Part shown: positions 52,742 through 60,917 of the stretch, piece after piece | Layout: the number at the start of each line of letters is the position of its first letter | Numbering within the stretch: position 1 is the first letter of the stretch | Source of the DNA: Bacteroidia bacterium | GTDB taxonomy: Bacteria; Bacteroidota; Bacteroidia; B-17B0; Aurantibacillaceae | DNA length: 64,000 bases | Assembly: GCA_016787705.1 (NCBI GenBank) | Contig: JAEUTP010000017.1 | Coordinates: 195,511 to 259,510, forward strand | Direction: 5' to 3' | The notes under the pieces: generated by a model | The model's input: the letters and a program-made list of their open reading frames with translations, nothing else | What the model was told of the DNA's origin: nothing | Databases searched by the model: none | Made by a program: the position numbers and the translations under genes

Positions 52742-54079
52742 TTGAAAGAAAAACTCCCCCTCTCTAAACAAATTGCTTATGCTTTTGGCATGATGGGCTG
52801 GAGTATTATGATCAACTTGATTAGCGTAATTCTGGTTTATTTATACATTCCGCCTACAAGCAGTGGTTTGCCAAACTTAATTACGCAGGTGGCGGTTTTT
52901 GGCATCTTTAATGTTATTGCTATTGTTACAGCAAGTGGCAGATTGATAGACGCTGTGTATGATCCTTTTATTGCACAGTTCAGCGATCAAAGTAAAAATC
53001 CAAAAGGCAGAAGAATTCCTTTAATGAAATTAGCGATCATTCCTTCGCTTATTTTTTGTTGTTTGGTTTTTTATCCTTTAAAGCAGGAAGAATGTACTTT
53101 AAATATTGTGTGGCTGATTTTTATGTTGATCGGTTTTTATATTTCTTCTACTACTTATATTATTCCTTACAATGCATTGTTGCCGGAATTGGCACCATCA
53201 TCGCAGGATAAAGTTCGTTTGGCAACCTGGCAATCGGTTGGTTATGTGTTTGGAATTGGTTTTGCATCCAACGCTTTTAATTTAACCGATGTTATTCAAA
53301 ATTCGTTTGAAGGTATTTCGCGTATATCTTCTTTGCAAATCACAATTGCCTTAATGGCCGCACTGGGCGCTATTTGTATGCTGGTTACTGTTTTAGCCAT
53401 CGATGAAAAAAAATATTGCGTAAGCCAGCCAAGTGCCATACCAATGAAAAAAGCATTAAGACAAACACTTACTAATAAGAATTTTCTCTTATTCATCGTT
53501 GCCGATTTTTCTTATTTCATTGCCGTAACAATTATCACTTCGGGTTTAATGTATTTTGTAACGGTGCTTTTGCAATTGCCTGAAACGATCGGAAATAAAC
53601 TCATGATCATGATGGTATTGGTCTCTTTTATTTTTTATCCCATTATTAATTTTTTGGCAAAAAAAGTGGGTAAAAAAATAATTGTGGTTGTTTCTCTTGG
53701 CTTATTGGCAATAATATTTTTAGGCATTTATTTTTTAGGAAAAAGTGATTTCCATCCTTTGATACAGATTTATACATTGATCGCTTTTGCCGCTATTCCC
53801 TTGGCATCATTAAACATATTACCTAATGCTATTTTGTCTGAGATCATTGAAAAAGACAGTGAAGAAACTAAAGAAAATAAAGAGGCTATTTATTTTGCGG
53901 TACGTTATTTTTTTGTAAAGATCGCGCAAACCTTTGGTATTGCTTTGTTTGCTATGTTTTTGTTGTATGGTAAAGATGTTGGTAATGATTTTGGAATTCG
54001 CTTAAATGGAATTTTAGGTTTTGTGCTTTGCTTTTTAGCAGCGCTTATTTTTACAAGGTTTAAGGAGAAAAGAAATTAA
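52742..54079 (+). CDS. MFS/GPH-type sugar:cation symporter
   Basis: A 445-residue integral membrane protein with about 12 transmembrane helices. It begins at TTG 52742, six bases after the phosphatase stop, with MKEKLPLSKQIAYAFGMMGWS, the usual start of the glycoside-pentoside-hexuronide family. Family markers include GRLIDAVYDPFIAQFSDQSKNPKGRRIPLM (~60-89, the cytoplasmic loop 2-3 motif), YIIPYNALLPELA (~139-151) and a late IIEKDSEETKENKEAIYFAVRYF. Substrate is probably a sugar or related compound and is not determined. Convergent with a T9SS gene, only four bases apart. Confidence 0.85.
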   Translation: MKEKLPLSKQIAYAFGMMGWSIMINLISVILVYLYIPPTSSGLPNLITQVAVFGIFNVIAIVTASGRLIDAVYDPFIAQFSDQSKNPKGRRIPLMKLAIIPSLIFCCLVFYPLKQEECTLNIVWLIFMLIGFYISSTTYIIPYNALLPELAPSSQDKVRLATWQSVGYVFGIGFASNAFNLTDVIQNSFEGISRISSLQITIALMAALGAICMLVTVLAIDEKKYCVSQPSAIPMKKALRQTLTNKNFLLFIVADFSYFIAVTIITSGLMYFVTVLLQLPETIGNKLMIMMVLVSFIFYPIINFLAKKVGKKIIVVVSLGLLAIIFLGIYFLGKSDFHPLIQIYTLIAFAAIPLASLNILPNAILSEIIEKDSEETKENKEAIYFAVRYFFVKIAQTFGIALFAMFLLYGKDVGNDFGIRLNGILGFVLCFLAALIFTRFKEKRN

Positions 54080-54083
54080 AATT

Positions 54084-55094
54084 TTACTTCCTTAATACAA
54101 TAAATTTTTTGGTTTGTTCTTGATTCTTATTATCCTTAATCACCAAGGTATACGTTCCTTCGGGTAGTTCTTTCACATCAATAGATGTATTCTTTTTTGT
54201 ATTCACTAAAGTATTGCTTTTTATAAGTGCACCATAAACATTATATATAAAATACGAGAATGAGACAATAGAATTATCATTTAATTCTACCATTAGTTTA
54301 TCATTACAAGGTATGGGATAAATACCTGTTAAATTATCCTCCTCCATTATCTTTAAAGGCTGTGTGGTTTTAAATGGACACAAACTTGTATCTCGTATTG
54401 CTGTTGCTGAGTTTTGTATGCCAGCTGATCTGGCAAAATATTTTGTTGTGCCTGTATTTGTAAAACAAACAACAGGTGTTGATATAGATGAAAAAATATA
54501 AAATCTGCTATTAAATACACCAACAGATGAACCAATACCTTCAATAACATATGCTGTATTTGGAGAATAATTAAAATCGATCATCGTTCTGCAATTGTAT
54601 CTTTTATGATATTTATTGTCGAATAATATTGAATCGATTGAAGTAACTTTATAAGATAAACCAGGACCAATATCAAAAACATCATTAATGTTTTTATCAA
54701 AGTCAAAAAGAATATGACGGCTTACAGGTGTAAAATTTGGTGTAAGACTGTCTGCATGTAAAAAATAAACTTTTTTATTTAATGTATCATTATAATAATA
54801 GCCAATAAATGCAGTAGAATCTCTTCCCTTCATGTCGCAATCTGATTTTGCGGCACCAATATAAAAATGCAAAATAATATTTGCATGTAATTTATGCCAA
54901 ATGCGATTGTTATTTATAGTATAACCTTTTGTGTAATAATTATAAGCGTGATCTTTTGAGCAGTACTCTCCAAAATTAGCGGAGCCTGTTCTTATGGTAT
55001 GCCATGTTAAGGTAGTATCAAAAGCCCTGTATTTTTGGGCATGTGACACAAAATGAAAAGTAATTATAATAAATACAAGAAAGATTCGAAGCAT
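54084..55094 (-). CDS. Secreted protein with T9SS type A sorting domain
   Basis: About 336 residues. The frame extends to 55154, but ATG 55094 puts the signal peptide MLRIFLVFIIITFHFVSHAQ at the N-terminus. The middle part is beta-rich with several Tyr/Phe and Cys residues (DMKGRDSTAFIGYYYN, YNCRTMIDFNY). The last ~80 residues form a type IX sorting domain: NLTGIYPIPCNDKLMVEL, VYGALIKS and LPEGTYTLVI with QTKKFIVLRK at the end. Secreted or surface-bound by T9SS; its own function is unknown. It follows a Cfa-like gene by 31 bases and could be the last gene of that operon. Confidence 0.82.
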   Translation of the reverse strand: MLRIFLVFIIITFHFVSHAQKYRAFDTTLTWHTIRTGSANFGEYCSKDHAYNYYTKGYTINNNRIWHKLHANIILHFYIGAAKSDCDMKGRDSTAFIGYYYNDTLNKKVYFLHADSLTPNFTPVSRHILFDFDKNINDVFDIGPGLSYKVTSIDSILFDNKYHKRYNCRTMIDFNYSPNTAYVIEGIGSSVGVFNSRFYIFSSISTPVVCFTNTGTTKYFARSAGIQNSATAIRDTSLCPFKTTQPLKIMEEDNLTGIYPIPCNDKLMVELNDNSIVSFSYFIYNVYGALIKSNTLVNTKKNTSIDVKELPEGTYTLVIKDNKNQEQTKKFIVLRK

Positions 55095-55125
55095 TTTAAT
55101 ATAAAGATACAAAAAAGATAAGAAT

Positions 55126-56364
55126 TTACCTCCGAATATTATTCGGTCTTGCATACACCATTTGCATTACATTAATGTTACGCATAGCAAATGCAGCTTC
55201 GCAGTAGCATAAATAGTAATTCCATTTACGAATGAAATGGTCATCAAAACCTAAGGCTTTAACTTTATCAAGATGTTTATTGAATTCGGTACACCAAATA
55301 TTTAATGTATGCGCGTAATCTAAACCAATGTCTTTAAGATCAACCAAAGTAAGATCACTTGTTTCGTTAACTGATTTGTTTATTGCCGCAACGGATGGTA
55401 ATAATGAACCGGGGAAAATATGTTTCTGTATCCAGTCAACACCATTCTTTAAACTTTCAAAACGTGAATCAGGGCAAGTAATTACCTGCATGGCAAAAAT
55501 GCCATCTTTCTTTAAAAGATCTGCACATTTTTTAAAATAGGTATTGTAAAACTCGGCGCCAACGGCTTCCAGCATTTCAATAGAAACTATTTTGTCAAAC
55601 TTCCCTTCCAGCAAACGATAATCTTTTAATACAACTGTAATATTATCTGAGAGATTTTCTTTTATAACACGTTCTTTTGCCAGTTTATATTGCTCTTCTG
55701 AGATTGTAACAGTTGTTACTTTGCATTTATAATTCTTGGCCATATGTATGGCATTACCACCCCAGCCACTGCCAATCTCCAGTACATGATCACTTTCTTT
55801 TAAATGTAATTGTTTGCATAAGCGATCGTATTTTGCCAACTGAGCGTCTTTCAAACTCATATTCTCTTCTTTAAAATAAGCAGAAGAGTAGGTCATTGTT
55901 TCATCCAGGAACAGAGCGAAAAAATCGTTGTTGAGATCGTAATGTTCTGAAATATTTTTCTTTGAGCCATCAACGCTATTAGCTCTTTTTGTATGATAGA
56001 TCTTATTGAATATTTTAAGCACATTTAGAATAAATGATTTGGCATTACTGCCTGATGCGGTAGGCGCATTCTCCACATTTAATAAAAACCATTTGATGAC
56101 GTTGGTAATATTGTCAGTTTCCCATTCTCCTTCGGTATATGCTTCACCAAAACCAATATCACCATAAAGTACACAACGCTTAAAAAAATACTGATCTTTT
56201 ATTTCGACAGTTGCTTCAATATTTCCCTCACCATTGCCAATCTTAATTAGTTGACCGTTTGGCAAAGTAAGATTAAGTGTACCCAATTGCATTTTAGAAA
56301 GCAGATCAATGATCACTTTTTCGTAAAACCCCGGTTTTGATATGGTGCTTGTTAATGTTGACAT
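55126..56364 (-). CDS. Cyclopropane-fatty-acyl-phospholipid synthase family methyltransferase
   Basis: A 412-residue SAM-dependent methyltransferase of the Cfa family, which modifies double bonds of membrane lipid acyl chains in place. The N-terminal lipid-binding-like domain (~1-120: LPNGQLIKIGNGEG, GDIGFGEAYTEGEW) precedes the SAM domain with LEIGSGWGGNAIHMA (~195-209), VSIEMLEAVGAEFYNTYF (~261-278) and IFPGSLLPSV (~323-332). A position where E. coli Cfa has HTIGSK reads MQVITCPDS here, so the bicarbonate or catalytic His is not obvious. It lies with a second Cfa-like gene, FAD oxidoreductase, DUF1365 and DUF1295 genes. The product may be methyl-branched or furan-type, not a simple cyclopropane. 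Confidence 0.88.
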   Translation of the reverse strand: MSTLTSTISKPGFYEKVIIDLLSKMQLGTLNLTLPNGQLIKIGNGEGNIEATVEIKDQYFFKRCVLYGDIGFGEAYTEGEWETDNITNVIKWFLLNVENAPTASGSNAKSFILNVLKIFNKIYHTKRANSVDGSKKNISEHYDLNNDFFALFLDETMTYSSAYFKEENMSLKDAQLAKYDRLCKQLHLKESDHVLEIGSGWGGNAIHMAKNYKCKVTTVTISEEQYKLAKERVIKENLSDNITVVLKDYRLLEGKFDKIVSIEMLEAVGAEFYNTYFKKCADLLKKDGIFAMQVITCPDSRFESLKNGVDWIQKHIFPGSLLPSVAAINKSVNETSDLTLVDLKDIGLDYAHTLNIWCTEFNKHLDKVKALGFDDHFIRKWNYYLCYCEAAFAMRNINVMQMVYARPNNIRR

Positions 56365-56441
56365 TATGTACTTCGAATTTAAGAATATTAACTAAACAAT
56401 AGACGAACTTTAGCGCATATCCTTACATTATTTTGTGATTT

Positions 56442-57239
56442 TTATTCGTTTTTATATTTACGAAATACATCCTTTTGCAGATCTGCATGTTCGGCTTTTT
56501 TAAAATAGGGAATCTTTTTACGCCATAACAGAAGGGCATTCCAGTGAATTAAGGTTATTATTTTTAGGGTAATCAAAGGGAAACGGATGCTGTACCATAA
56601 TAAATTGAGGTTAGTGATCGGTTTTTTGTTACCTGTTAAAGTACTTATAAAAACCCTTTCGCCGTTTTTAAAAGTATCAATGCGGTTATTTAGCTTTTCT
56701 CCCGGAATTCGTAAATTAAAATCAAAACTTGCATCATGATCCATAAACGGAGAAACATAAAAGTACTTTTCTGTATTTAAATGAAAGATGTTTTCTTTTA
56801 GATTTTCTTTTGTCATTAAATATGGTTTCATTTCGCCAAATGTATTACCAACTTCGGCTACACAACAAAGAGGTTTATTCGTCTCATCAAAACAGTAATA
56901 AAAAGAAACAGGATTAAAATTATAGCCTAATACGTTTAGGTTGGTCATTAACATAATTTTAGTCGGAACAACTTTTACACTGTTTTGTTCAAGATAATTT
57001 AAAATATGTTGCTTGGTACTTTTTGTTTTATCAGGGTCCTCAATTGGTAACTGCAAATGCTCCTTATCTCTGAAATTAAAAAAATTGAATTTATTGTGAC
57101 TGAATAAAAATAATTTCTTTTTTAATATTTCAATTTCATCCAAATCAATATAGAACATAAACACATTGTAATGAAACCGGTGCGAAACAGGCTTCATGCG
57201 ATTGTGCATAACAACAGATCTATATAAACAGCTATTCAT
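56442..57239 (-). CDS. DUF1365 family protein
   Basis: A 265-residue soluble protein with family segments NSCLYRSVVMHNRMKPVSHRFHYNVFMFYIDLDEIE (start, 2-37), MLMTNLNVLGYNFNPVSFYYCFD (~97-119), AEVGNTFGE, KYFYVSPFMDHDASFDF and WNALLLWRKKIPYF near the end. DUF1365 proteins are almost always found beside Cfa-like enzymes and FAD oxidoreductases, including in ECF/ChrR-controlled lipid-stress operons of Proteobacteria. The biochemical role is unsettled; a part in lipid-tail modification is inferred. A four-helix-bundle unit with inverted repeats has been inserted immediately upstream of its start. Confidence 0.88.
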   Translation of the reverse strand: MNSCLYRSVVMHNRMKPVSHRFHYNVFMFYIDLDEIEILKKKLFLFSHNKFNFFNFRDKEHLQLPIEDPDKTKSTKQHILNYLEQNSVKVVPTKIMLMTNLNVLGYNFNPVSFYYCFDETNKPLCCVAEVGNTFGEMKPYLMTKENLKENIFHLNTEKYFYVSPFMDHDASFDFNLRIPGEKLNNRIDTFKNGERVFISTLTGNKKPITNLNLLWYSIRFPLITLKIITLIHWNALLLWRKKIPYFKKAEHADLQKDVFRKYKNE

Positions 57240-57243
57240 TTAA

Positions 57244-57698
57244 TGGAAAATGTAAGAGGTAATATGGAAAATGGATTTATCATTGGCTAACAGATTCTTT
57301 CGATGATTTTTTTATTGCTGCGAAGATATTTTTTAATTCCTGAGCCTCTTTTATAAAATTTTCAAAGTCTTTTTGATATTTCTCTTCATCATAAAGCTTG
57401 TTTAAAACTCTAAGCCAATAAAGACTTTCTCTTGCCTCTTTGTAACTAATACCAATTTTATTTGAAAAATCTCGTTTGGAAACGGCACCTTGAGCTTCTT
57501 CGTAATTGGCACAAATAGAAATACTTGACCTTGCAATCTGTCCCTTCGGTATTCTGTAAATGAAATCATCCGGAAGTTTTTTTAGAATTTTTAAAATATT
57601 AACTCCGAAATCAAAAGTTCTATCTAATAACTGCTGTGTTTTTTCATTCATATTTATCAGTTTTTATCCATTTTCCCTTTGCCATCTTACATTTTACA
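57244..57698. mobile_element. Putative small mobile unit: four-helix-bundle gene within inverted repeats
   Basis: Imperfect inverted repeats of 32 bp (57244-57275 and 57667-57698, about 26 of 32 positions matching) flank a single 372-base gene. The shared outer parts are AAAATGTAAGA and the inner parts GGAAAATGGA. The element separates two genes that are otherwise close neighbours in lipid-modification operons. The right arm overlaps the stop codon of the FAD oxidoreductase gene and the left arm ends five bases before DUF1365. A related arm pair with no gene is at 59986-60062. Mobility is inference; no transposase is encoded. Confidence 0.6.
57280..57651 (-). CDS. Four-helix bundle protein (S23/IVP family)
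   Basis: A 123-residue all-helical protein of the 23S rRNA intervening-sequence protein family. Markers are IARSSISICANYEEAQGA (~39-56), SKRDFSNKIGISYKEARESLYWLRVL (~58-83) and a charged C-terminal helix. This family was first seen encoded in intervening sequences inserted in 23S rRNA genes. The fold is also used by Avd of diversity-generating retroelements, but no reverse transcriptase or repeat pair of that kind is present here. It occupies the space between two inverted repeats inside a lipid operon. Function is unknown; RNA or DNA binding is possible. Confidence 0.88.
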   Translation of the reverse strand: MNEKTQQLLDRTFDFGVNILKILKKLPDDFIYRIPKGQIARSSISICANYEEAQGAVSKRDFSNKIGISYKEARESLYWLRVLNKLYDEEKYQKDFENFIKEAQELKNIFAAIKKSSKESVSQ

Positions 57699-58941
57699 TT
57701 TGTTTGCATAGTTCCACCGCACTTGCATAAGCATCTTCATGAAATCCATATTTAAAATAACTTCCGCAAAAGTATAATGGGCCATTTTGATTCAATGTTT
57801 GTAGTTCTTTTTGTGCGTTTATGGCTGCAACATCAAATAAAGGGTGTTCGTACATTATTTCTTTTAGAATTTTACTTTTATTAATGCTTTCAGGAATGGC
57901 ATTTATGGAAACAAAGTAATTTTTATTTTTTGAAACACCTTGTAAACTGTTCATCCAATAAATAGTGCTTGGAATCTGCTCACCGTTTCTTTGTTCAATC
58001 CTATAATTCCAACTGCTCCATGTTAACTTTGTTTTTGGCATGATAGATTCATCGGTATGTACAGTGGCAGAATTCTTCTGGTATTTAAAAGGGGATAATA
58101 AACGTTTTTCTTCTTCGGTTGGATTTTCCAATAGTTTTAAAGTCTGATCTGCATGACTGGCAAATATAACTTTGTCAAATTGGTGAGAGCTTCCGTCTTT
58201 TAAAAACAGGGTTGCTGTTCTATCTTCATTTCTCTTTACTTTAATAACAGCATTATTAATTTGAATTTTATCTTTAAAAGGTTTAATTAAAATTTCACGG
58301 TATGATTGACTACCGTTTTCTAAAGTATACCATTGGTGTTGCGTATTCAATCCTAAAAAACCATGATTCTTAAAAAAGCGTATTAAGGTTACTGCCGGGA
58401 AATCCAACATCTTATCCATTGGCGTACTCCAAACAGCAGAACTCATTGGCACCAGATATTTCCAAAGCATATCTTCACTAAAATTGAATTTTTTGATGTA
58501 TTGCGCTAACGAATAATTCTGATATTTTGGATCATCCAATATTTCTACACTTATTTTATTAAAGCGCGTGATATCCATTAACATTTTTATATACTTGCTA
58601 TTAAAGATATTTTTTCGTTGTGCAAATAAACCGTTCAAACCGGAGCCACAATACTCCAATCCACTGGGCATATGTTGTACGCTAAACGACATATCTGTTT
58701 TTTTAATAGGAGCTTTTATTTCTTCAAATAATTTGCAAAGATTAGGGTAGGTCTCAAAATTAAAAACCATAAAACCGGTATCCATATGCACTTGTTTCCC
58801 TTCTTCATCTGTAGAAAAAGTATTGGTATGCCCGCCAATATAATCGTTCTGTTCAAACAAAGTAAGGTTGTAATTTTTTTGTAGTAAATGCCCGCAGCCC
58901 ATACCTGCAATACCTGTTCCTATAATGGCTAATGTTTGCAT
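57694..58941 (-). CDS. FAD-dependent oxidoreductase (amine-oxidase-like)
   Basis: A 415-residue flavoprotein with dinucleotide motif LAIIGTGIAGMGCGHLLQKNY (4-24) followed by LFEQNDYIGGHTNTF (~29-43). A middle part with VIFASHADQTLKLL (~257-270) and a C-terminal FAD-contact segment GPLYFCGSYFKYGFHEDAYASA (~385-406) complete the family pattern. Proteins of this type are found with DUF1365 and Cfa-like genes and are candidates for desaturating or oxidising membrane lipid tails. It follows the second Cfa-like gene by four bases, so they are co-translated. The last codons and stop lie inside the inverted repeat of the neighbouring mobile unit. Confidence 0.88.
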   Translation of the reverse strand: MQTLAIIGTGIAGMGCGHLLQKNYNLTLFEQNDYIGGHTNTFSTDEEGKQVHMDTGFMVFNFETYPNLCKLFEEIKAPIKKTDMSFSVQHMPSGLEYCGSGLNGLFAQRKNIFNSKYIKMLMDITRFNKISVEILDDPKYQNYSLAQYIKKFNFSEDMLWKYLVPMSSAVWSTPMDKMLDFPAVTLIRFFKNHGFLGLNTQHQWYTLENGSQSYREILIKPFKDKIQINNAVIKVKRNEDRTATLFLKDGSSHQFDKVIFASHADQTLKLLENPTEEEKRLLSPFKYQKNSATVHTDESIMPKTKLTWSSWNYRIEQRNGEQIPSTIYWMNSLQGVSKNKNYFVSINAIPESINKSKILKEIMYEHPLFDVAAINAQKELQTLNQNGPLYFCGSYFKYGFHEDAYASAVELCKQM

Positions 58942-58945
58942 AATA

Positions 58946-59974
58946 TTATTTTTTAGTGAACAGGTAATGGCTTACGATCCATTCTTCGCCATTGTTATAA
59001 GCCCATAATTCTGCACATGCCATATAAAAAATGCGCCAGTATACCCACCATTTTATAGCATTATCTTTACCATAGGTTTCTTCAAATAAAGGAATTATCT
59101 CTGTTTTATGCTTATCCATATTTTGCAGCCAGGCTTCAGAAGTTTTGCTGTAATGCATACCGCTTACATGCCAGTGTTTTTGAATGCTTAAATGCTCGTT
59201 AAAATACAATAACAGGTCATCACTTGGCATGATGCCACCGGTAAAAAAATATTTACTCATCCAATCTGTATCGTCTATCACTTCAAATTTGTACGCATAT
59301 TCTTTATGTGTGAAAATATGAACAAATAGTTTTCCTTCCTGTTTTAAAAGGGTAGAAACTTTATGCATTAATTTTTGATAATTACGCATGTGTTCAAACA
59401 TCTCTACAGAAACTACACGGTCAAATGTTTTATCGAAAGTAAAATCATTGATGTTGATGGTAATAACTGTCAGATTATTTATGCCTCTCAATTTTGCCTG
59501 TTCATCAATATAAATTTTTTGTGTGCGCGAATTGGACACAACCGTAAAATTGCTTTTTGGAAATTTGGCAGACATAAATAATGAAAGCGATCCCCAGCCG
59601 CAGCCTAATTCCAATACATCTTGCCCATCTTTTAATTCTGCTCGCTCGCAGGTTATTTCCAGCATGTCTTTTTCGGAAGTATCAATATCTTTCACGCCAT
59701 CTTTCCAATAACCGCTGCTGTATTTTAAATGTTTGCCTAAACAATACTGATAAAATTGTGTGGGCACTTCGTAATGCTGTTCATTGGCTTCCTGTGTATT
59801 AATAGCAATAGGTGAGGCTTTTAATTCATCTATCAATTTCATTAAATGCGCTTGTTGCGCTTCAGTATTTCCTTTGTTCTCATCTTTTAATCTTTGCTTT
59901 AAAAGATTACGAATGCCAATACGAATTAATGAATCAGGAACTTTATTTTTTTCTAATAATTTATCGTAAAACAT
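58946..59974 (-). CDS. Second Cfa-like SAM methyltransferase (CNMT-type)
   Basis: A 342-residue SAM-dependent methyltransferase. SAM motif VLELGCGWGSLSLFMS (~119-134), EMFEHMRNYQKLMHKVS (~192-208), HIFTHKEYAYKFE (~220-232) with the conserved His, DWMSKYFFTGGIMPSDDLLLYF (~237-258) and KTSEAWLQNMD. These last segments are like the coclaurine-N-methyltransferase/Cfa-related branch and not classic E. coli Cfa, and there is no N-terminal lipid domain. It probably methylates an unsaturated lipid tail or its intermediate. Two different Cfa-like enzymes in one operon suggest two methylation steps. First or second gene of the operon after DUF1295. Confidence 0.87.
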   Translation of the reverse strand: MFYDKLLEKNKVPDSLIRIGIRNLLKQRLKDENKGNTEAQQAHLMKLIDELKASPIAINTQEANEQHYEVPTQFYQYCLGKHLKYSSGYWKDGVKDIDTSEKDMLEITCERAELKDGQDVLELGCGWGSLSLFMSAKFPKSNFTVVSNSRTQKIYIDEQAKLRGINNLTVITININDFTFDKTFDRVVSVEMFEHMRNYQKLMHKVSTLLKQEGKLFVHIFTHKEYAYKFEVIDDTDWMSKYFFTGGIMPSDDLLLYFNEHLSIQKHWHVSGMHYSKTSEAWLQNMDKHKTEIIPLFEETYGKDNAIKWWVYWRIFYMACAELWAYNNGEEWIVSHYLFTKK

Positions 59975-59985
59975 AATTTAATATT

Positions 59986-60062
59986 AATGTAATATGGAAG
60001 AGGTAAGATGGAAAAGGAATGGACAAATACATCCCCCATTTTCCCTTTTACATTTTCCCTTA
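59986..60062. repeat. Inverted-repeat pair related to the four-helix-bundle unit, without a gene
   Basis: The left arm (59986-60022) contains AATGTAATATGGAAGAGGTA and GATGGAAAAGGAATGG; the right arm (60033-60062) reads CCCCATTTTCCCTTTTACAT then TTTCCCTTA. Both arms share the GTAA-GG-AAAATGG pattern with those around the four-helix-bundle gene at 57244-57698, but only 10 bases lie between them. The right arm overlaps the stop codon of the DUF1295 gene. It looks like an empty form or a remnant. Confidence 0.6.
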
Positions 60063-60839
60063 ATTTTTTTTGAACCATGGAACAAAAACGCTTGTTGTTC
60101 TTTGATACTCTTTGTAAGCATCGCCTTTACTGCGCACTGCTTGCTCTTCCGTCATTGGTATTCCGGTAACTTTAAAAATTAAATAACCGATAGATAATGG
60201 ACAAATAGCTGCTAACCAGCCATACGGACTAGGGAAGGCAAAAATTAAAACAGAGACCCAAATAGAGAACTGAAAAAAATAATTGGGGTGGCGTGAGTAA
60301 TTCCATAACCCATATTGGCAAACCTTACCTTTATTCTCAGGTTGCTTTTTAAAATAAGCCAATTGCCAGTCTGAAATTCCTTCACCAATAATACATAATA
60401 GCCATAGGCCGGCGCCAATGTATTCTAAAATTGAAATTTCAAAATTTTTATTTAGTGCAATAATAAAAAAGGGAATTGATAACATTACATTTGAAAAAGC
60501 CTGCATCTGGAAAAAGAAAAAGAACTTGGTGTCATTCCATTCTGTACGCAATTGTTTGTAACGTCCTTCTTCTTCTTTTAAATGAGAGCCTACACGTATC
60601 AATAAATATATTCCTAAACGTAAACTCCATAAACTCGCCAACCCACAAACCAGGTTTACTCTTTTAGGTTCTCCATCTGCCAGGTACCAAATAATGGCGG
60701 CAATAACAGTAAAATTAAACGCCCAAAAAATATCAACTATACCGTTGTTCTTTATTTTTAATGCCCACAGGTAAATTATTATCATTATAACAGCAACGGC
60801 TGCCCATGAAATAAGCGGAATTGATAAATAATTACTCAT
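60060..60839 (-). CDS. DUF1295 family membrane protein (steroid-reductase-like fold)
   Basis: A 259-residue polytopic membrane protein with about six or seven helices. The signature lies near the C-terminus: LWNYSRHPNYFFQFSIWVSVLIFA (~187-210) and GDAYKEYQRTTSVFVPWF (~240-257), as in DUF1295/isoprenylcysteine-methyltransferase-like and steroid 5-alpha-reductase-like proteins. Others in this group act on lipid or steroid double bonds; here the context of two Cfa-like enzymes, FAD oxidase and DUF1365 supports a role in changing membrane fatty-acid tails. It appears to be the first gene of the operon, 78 bases downstream of the preceding gene's start region. Confidence 0.87.
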   Translation of the reverse strand: MSNYLSIPLISWAAVAVIMIIIYLWALKIKNNGIVDIFWAFNFTVIAAIIWYLADGEPKRVNLVCGLASLWSLRLGIYLLIRVGSHLKEEEGRYKQLRTEWNDTKFFFFFQMQAFSNVMLSIPFFIIALNKNFEISILEYIGAGLWLLCIIGEGISDWQLAYFKKQPENKGKVCQYGLWNYSRHPNYFFQFSIWVSVLIFAFPSPYGWLAAICPLSIGYLIFKVTGIPMTEEQAVRSKGDAYKEYQRTTSVFVPWFKKN

Positions 60840-60917
60840 ATGTTTAACTAATAAATTAGTATTAAATATACGAGTTATTTGAGATAACGGTTTTTTTAAA
60901 CAGAATATTATAAGAAA

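Noticed and set aside
57280..57651. Diversity-generating retroelement built around an Avd-like protein
   Set aside because: No reverse transcriptase, template repeat or variable repeat is present nearby; the gene is of the general S23/IVP type.
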